Assembly (NCBI GenBank): GCA_024364805.1
Contig: CM044502.1
Span: forward strand, 116,860,782 to 116,883,253
DNA length: 22,472 bases
Origin: Euprymna scolopes
Taxonomy: Eukaryota > Mollusca > Cephalopoda > Sepiida > Sepiolidae
Direction of reading: 5' to 3'
A program made the position numbers and the translations under genes. Below are positions 19,006-22,472 of this stretch, one piece after another (the first letter of the stretch is position 1; each line of letters begins with the position of its first letter). The notes under the pieces were generated by a model. The model saw nothing but the letters and a program-made list of their open reading frames with translations. It ran no database searches and had not been told where the DNA came from.

Positions 19006-19463
19006 TGCACGTTCTACTTGTTTTTTATCATTATTATCGTATTCATACAGTCATGTTGTTTTATCTTATTTTTGATTTTTTAAATATTGAAATGATCCGA
19101 AAAACCGACATTTTTTAGGTGTTTTCTTTTCTTTTTTTCTTTTTTTGTTACGATAGTATGTGAGATAATTGAAACAAAGTATTGCAATTAATACAAAAGA
19201 TAATAAATGATAAATACGTGAAAGAAGTTTCGTTTCATTTTCTTAGGATAGGATTCCATCTTTTCGTTCGTAAATACATTTCTGCTTCTTAAAACTTGGA
19301 GACGAACTATTTATAGTCGCGGAGCACGGCAAGTAACCAGTATACATTATCACAGCTTCGATGGCTAAATGGATGTTTTCTTTTAGCAGGCTGCCTACTG
19401 CCTTTATTTTAAAAAATTCCCGCCTCGCTGCTATCTTTAATTTTTTTTTGTTATGGCTGGTGG
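18641..19463. other. Spacer with (ATT)n, no gene seen
   Basis: It contains an (ATT)n run at about 18975-19005 and T-rich stretches. No RNA gene or coding sequence was found. Confidence 0.55.
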
Positions 19464-19897
19464 TTGCTTAATACCCTTAATACACCACAGATTCAGAGAA
19501 TATGTGCCCCCTACAACATCAGGACGGTATTCAAGAGCAAGTCAACACTCAGACGATACCTGGTACGAGTGAAGCCCCGCATGGAGGAGAACATGACCAA
19601 AAACTGCATATACTCCGTCCCATGCAGTTGCAGAAAGGTTTACAAGGGTGAAACATGTCGCCCCCTTAAAGTAAGGGTGGAAAAAAACCGAAAAGCGGTA
19701 ACTAAAGGGGAGACGGAAAAATCGGGTATAGCCAACCATGTCAGCTATGGGATGAAGTAAAAATAATAAACAGAGAGACTCATTGGAAAGTGAGAAAACT
19801 TAAAGAAACAGCTCACATGCTCGGACATAACAACCAGCAAACCAAACATAGAGCTGAATGCAATTTGGACACCTCTGATAGAGAGAGAAAACCTTGA
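19464..19897 (+). mobile_element. Penelope-like element, C-terminal GIY-YIG fragment
   Basis: The frame 19464-19760 encodes IQRICAPYNIRTVFKSKSTL, then NCIYSVPCSCRKVYKGETCR and PLKVRVEKNRKA, the GIY-YIG endonuclease of Penelope-like elements. NCIY and KVYKGET stand for the two halves of the GIY...YIG signature, and C-x-C is the known Cys pair. A frameshift near 19740 moves the rest to another frame: LWDEVKIINRETHWKVRKL and AHMLGHNN, ending near 19897. It lacks all reverse transcriptase and is 5'-truncated. Sequence differs clearly from the minus-strand element at 13920-15640, so a second Penelope family is present. A tRNA-like segment and a hammerhead-like fold follow. Confidence 0.8.
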
Positions 19898-19947
19898 ATA
19901 ACAACATATGTTTAACATTCACAAAAACCTACTAAGAATTGTCCTAG

Positions 19948-20025
19948 TGACATATGGCCAAGTGGTCCTAGACGTTGTATCAAAGTTTACAGTTACCCAA
20001 AGGTGCTGAGTTCAATCCTGAACGA
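19948..20025 (+). other. tRNA-like (Pol III A/B box) segment
   Basis: TGGCCAAGTGG at 19955-19965 is a perfect match to the Pol III A-box consensus, and GAGTTCAATCC at 20008-20018 is close to the B box. Start-to-start spacing is 53 bp, against about 44 in a simple tRNA. I could not fold a complete cloverleaf, so this is a tRNA-derived SINE head or a tRNA-like part of the element's 3' region, not a functional tRNA gene. Confidence 0.5.
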
Positions 20026-20162
20026 AGGCAGTGAAAAAGTAACATTCAAAACAGAGAATCAGCAACAGAGCCTAGCTGGAGTCCGAACACGGTACCCCCC
20101 TAATAATAATAAAGGGTTGGGTTCGAGACTCCTAACAAACGGTTCCCCAGTTCGATACAAAA

Positions 20163-20203
20163 CACTGACGAAGGCCGAAGGCCAAAACGGCGGAAACGCT
20201 GTG
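20163..20203 (+). ncRNA. Degenerate hammerhead ribozyme-like fold
   Basis: CTGACGA (20165-20171) is a perfect first core box. Stem II is GGCC/GGCC (20173-20176 with 20180-20183) with a GAA loop and one extra A. The second box reads AAAA instead of GAAA (20184-20187). Stem III is ACGGCG (20187-20192) with CGCTGT (20197-20202), six pairs including one G-U, closed by a GAAA tetraloop. The triplet after it is GTG rather than NUH, and stem I does not pair clearly. It is most likely an inactive remnant of the hammerhead found in Penelope-like elements. Confidence 0.5.
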
Positions 20204-20259
20204 ACAATAACAACCAAGATGAGGAAGTCAGTCCGACAATCTCAATAAATGAAAACACC

Positions 20260-21385
20260 TCATCTAAATAAATACAGACAATTACTAGGCTTACTTTTCT
20301 CAAGTAAAATTATTTAAGTTTTGGATATGCAATCAGTTTGTATGCGCATATCACAAAGTTTTACATTTTCTTGTAATACTTCTGGTTTATGCTCATACTA
20401 CTTTTCATTGTAGTCTAATTTAGCTTACATATATTCCAGTGTAACGTATGAGCGACTTTGTTTTGTATCTTTTTTTTTCTTATTTTTGATGTTTAGCTAA
20501 CATGGTGCATTCTAATATAATAGGCACTCATGTTTCTTCCATGGGCTGCCATTAAACTGCTTTCACTAGATCTTTTAAGATATCCCCAGACCGACTAATT
20601 CCAGTTGTCATTATCTCTAAATTTAGTATACTTAAATAATACACTGCGTAGTTAATCTCCAAATAATTTCTCCCACATTCCTGTAGCCTCTGTCATTTTT
20701 CACCCTAGGTCGTAGTATCTTTTCCATTTTTATTCATGAAGAATAGTTTAATTACTTTTATAAATGTATACAATTAGACTTCCTTCCTCTATATTTGCCA
20801 TATCTTCAACACCAAGTAATCCTCCACCACCTTCGTTTATAGGCAGATAAATGTAATTAATATTTCCTTTCTAAGCAAACACCCCATGAATTGTAAGCAT
20901 GCCACTGTTTTTTTTTACATCCAAACATCTTAATTCATTAACAGTTCAGTTGTACACATCAGTAATATATTGAATGATAGATACGTATTGCTATGATATT
21001 GATGACATATATTGTATTCTGATTTAATAATAACCTTGAATTGTTTGTTGTACTCGGCTGTGAACTGGTATTCGTTGTCTATATCGATTCTCAGAGGAAT
21101 GACTCTTTAAATGGCATTCATCAAAAATATATTTACGGCCTTAGTTCTATTTGTTTTGACGATAGTTTTTCGATTGTTTCTCTGGGTGACGGACTGGGAA
21201 GCCTCGTTCATTCCTCTACCCAACATGACACGGCACTTGGTGTTTCGGTCCTACTAATGTCATTTTTAATTTGATAGTTTTATACAATCATCTTGGAATA
21301 ATACAAGAAATGGGTTTTCATTCTATTGTATTTTATTAAGATACCATCTCAGAATTGCTCACACTAGCCAAAGACACAATTTTGC
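20260..21385. other. AT-rich region, no supported gene
   Basis: A 77-residue frame at 21041-21274 (+) shows no recognisable domain. There are no Pol III boxes, inverted repeats or tandem units that I can see. Confidence 0.55.
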
Positions 21386-21474
21386 CGTGAATTATTATTA
21401 TTATTATTATTAGTAGTAGTAGTAGTATTAGTATTATTATTAGTAGTAGTAGTAGCAGTAGAATAATTATTATT
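21386..21474. repeat. (ATT)n / (AGT)n trinucleotide microsatellite
   Basis: ATT repeats alternate with AGT repeats twice, with minor interruptions. Confidence 0.9.
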
Positions 21475-21683
21475 ACTAGCCAAAACCGTGAAGATTCCAC
21501 GGTAGTTGAAAAGTTTTAAAACACATTATAAATAAAATGATCAATAAAATAAAACAACGAATTTAAAACAATTTGTTAGCAAATTCTTTTTTAACCTTCA
21601 AAAGCTAAAAGAATTGATTAAAAAAATAGAATTTTGACAATGAAAATTTAACACACAACACATTGTTGTTTTGTTTGTTGGTT

Positions 21684-22342
21684 TTTCAGATTAAAACAAA
21701 AAAAAAATGAGACTTTTTTATAACTTTTATCATCCGGGATAAGTTTTCAATTATAACGTTCTACTAAATTGAACACTTACTTTGTGGTCATCTGTCCCAC
21801 GTGACCGAAGAATATTGCCGTCTAAAAAGGGAGTTCGGGTAAATTTGTACTTTCTTTCAAACTTGACGTCGACTGTTACAAGTGTTTGAATATGCTGAAA
21901 CTGAATATCACAGAAATGACCTATTTTAGCGTCGGAAAAAAGTTTCACAAATATTCAATTCAAACAAAAAAATAAATACAAAGTTTAATGTGTATAATGG
22001 TATGAAAATTAAAAAAAAAAAAACGTTTTGTCTTTGGTCATGAGTAAAACCATCCGACAATTCTACTGTTCTAACATAGCATTTACGTACAAATAATCTT
22101 TAGTCAAATAATTTTCTGATGCTAAAATAGGACATTACTAACATGCCATTATTGAAAGCGGAATATGTTAGTATAGACATGGCATGCCCACAAGAAATTT
22201 TGTCTGTGCATTATGTAACACATTATTCACTGGCAACAAAGTAGGTGTTCACTTTAATACAACGTTATAATTGAAAACTGATCCCGGATGATAAAAGTAA
22301 TGAAAAGAAATTTCCATTTTTTTTTTCTTTTAATCTGAAAAT
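21684..22342. mobile_element. Inverted-repeat MITE-like element
   Basis: Arms at 21684-21790 and 22237-22342 are imperfect reverse complements over about 105 bp. The best block is 21731-21760 against 22261-22290, 30 bp with one mismatch, containing CATCCGGGATAAG and TTCAATTATAACG. The interior of about 445 bp encodes nothing recognisable. No clear target-site duplication was found beyond the outer ends, so the superfamily is unknown. Confidence 0.65.
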
Positions 22343-22472
22343 TAATTTCGTAATCGATGAGATTAACATTAAAAAAGAAAAAAAATTGTAAATTGTGGAA
22401 TTTAGAAGAATGAGGGTTATTTCCTATACGTCTGCTAAATCAACTTATTAATTACAGTATCGTAACTGAACT

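Noticed and set aside
19948-20025. Functional tRNA gene
   Set aside because: The A and B boxes are present, but spacing is too long and no acceptor stem or cloverleaf could be formed.
21041-21274. 77-residue plus-strand frame as a gene
   Set aside because: There is no recognised motif and no support from context; the length is expected by chance in this amount of sequence.

Overview
This window looks like intergenic DNA from a large, repeat-rich invertebrate genome, most likely a mollusc and probably an octopus or related cephalopod. That is an inference from the style of the repeats: dense (TA)n, (CA)n and (CATA)n microsatellites, a Jockey/CR1-type LINE, Penelope-like elements and tRNA-related short elements. 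No search was run. I see no convincing host protein gene, rRNA gene or functional tRNA gene. Nearly every readable protein stretch belongs to a transposable element, and most are broken.

Layout. 1-660: a short promoter-like stretch with nuclear-receptor-type half-sites, a TATA box and, just downstream, a near-complete type I hammerhead ribozyme fold at 293-345. 660-4525: a tandem block of composite elements. Each combines a tRNA-related, SINE-like module read on the minus strand with a run of two alternating subrepeats of about 149 and 161 bp. One subrepeat is interrupted by a ~925 bp insertion (2299-3222) that resembles a solo LTR. 4525-8350: mostly AT-rich DNA holding an unidentified GC-richer patch (4960-5165) and a badly decayed Ty3/Gypsy fossil (about 5690-6700). 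8353-10340: a minus-strand LINE copy missing its reverse-transcriptase catalytic centre. 10430-10670: the C-terminal end of a Tc1/mariner transposase relic. 11838-13225: a microsatellite, another SINE-like copy and the 3' part of a second LINE copy of the same family.

13266-13890: an imperfect Tc1/mariner-like inverted-repeat fragment with a palindrome around an AT microsatellite. 13920-15640: a minus-strand Penelope-like element with reverse transcriptase and the start of a GIY-YIG domain. 16260-17140: a local ~300 bp tandem repeat. 17595-17983: a third copy of the LINE 3' end, between two (TA)n runs. 19464-20260: the 3' part of a second Penelope-like element (GIY-YIG domain), followed by a tRNA-like segment and a second, more degenerate hammerhead-like fold. 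21684-22342: an inverted-repeat, MITE-like element.

The parts do not form a host pathway. The unifying theme is retroelement biology: ribozyme-bearing Penelope-type sequences at both ends of the window, Pol III box-like modules attached to larger repeats, and repeated contact between element ends and (TA)n microsatellites. The most noteworthy observations are the hammerhead at 293-345 directly behind a TATA box, and the Penelope C-terminus / tRNA-like / hammerhead arrangement at 19464-20210.
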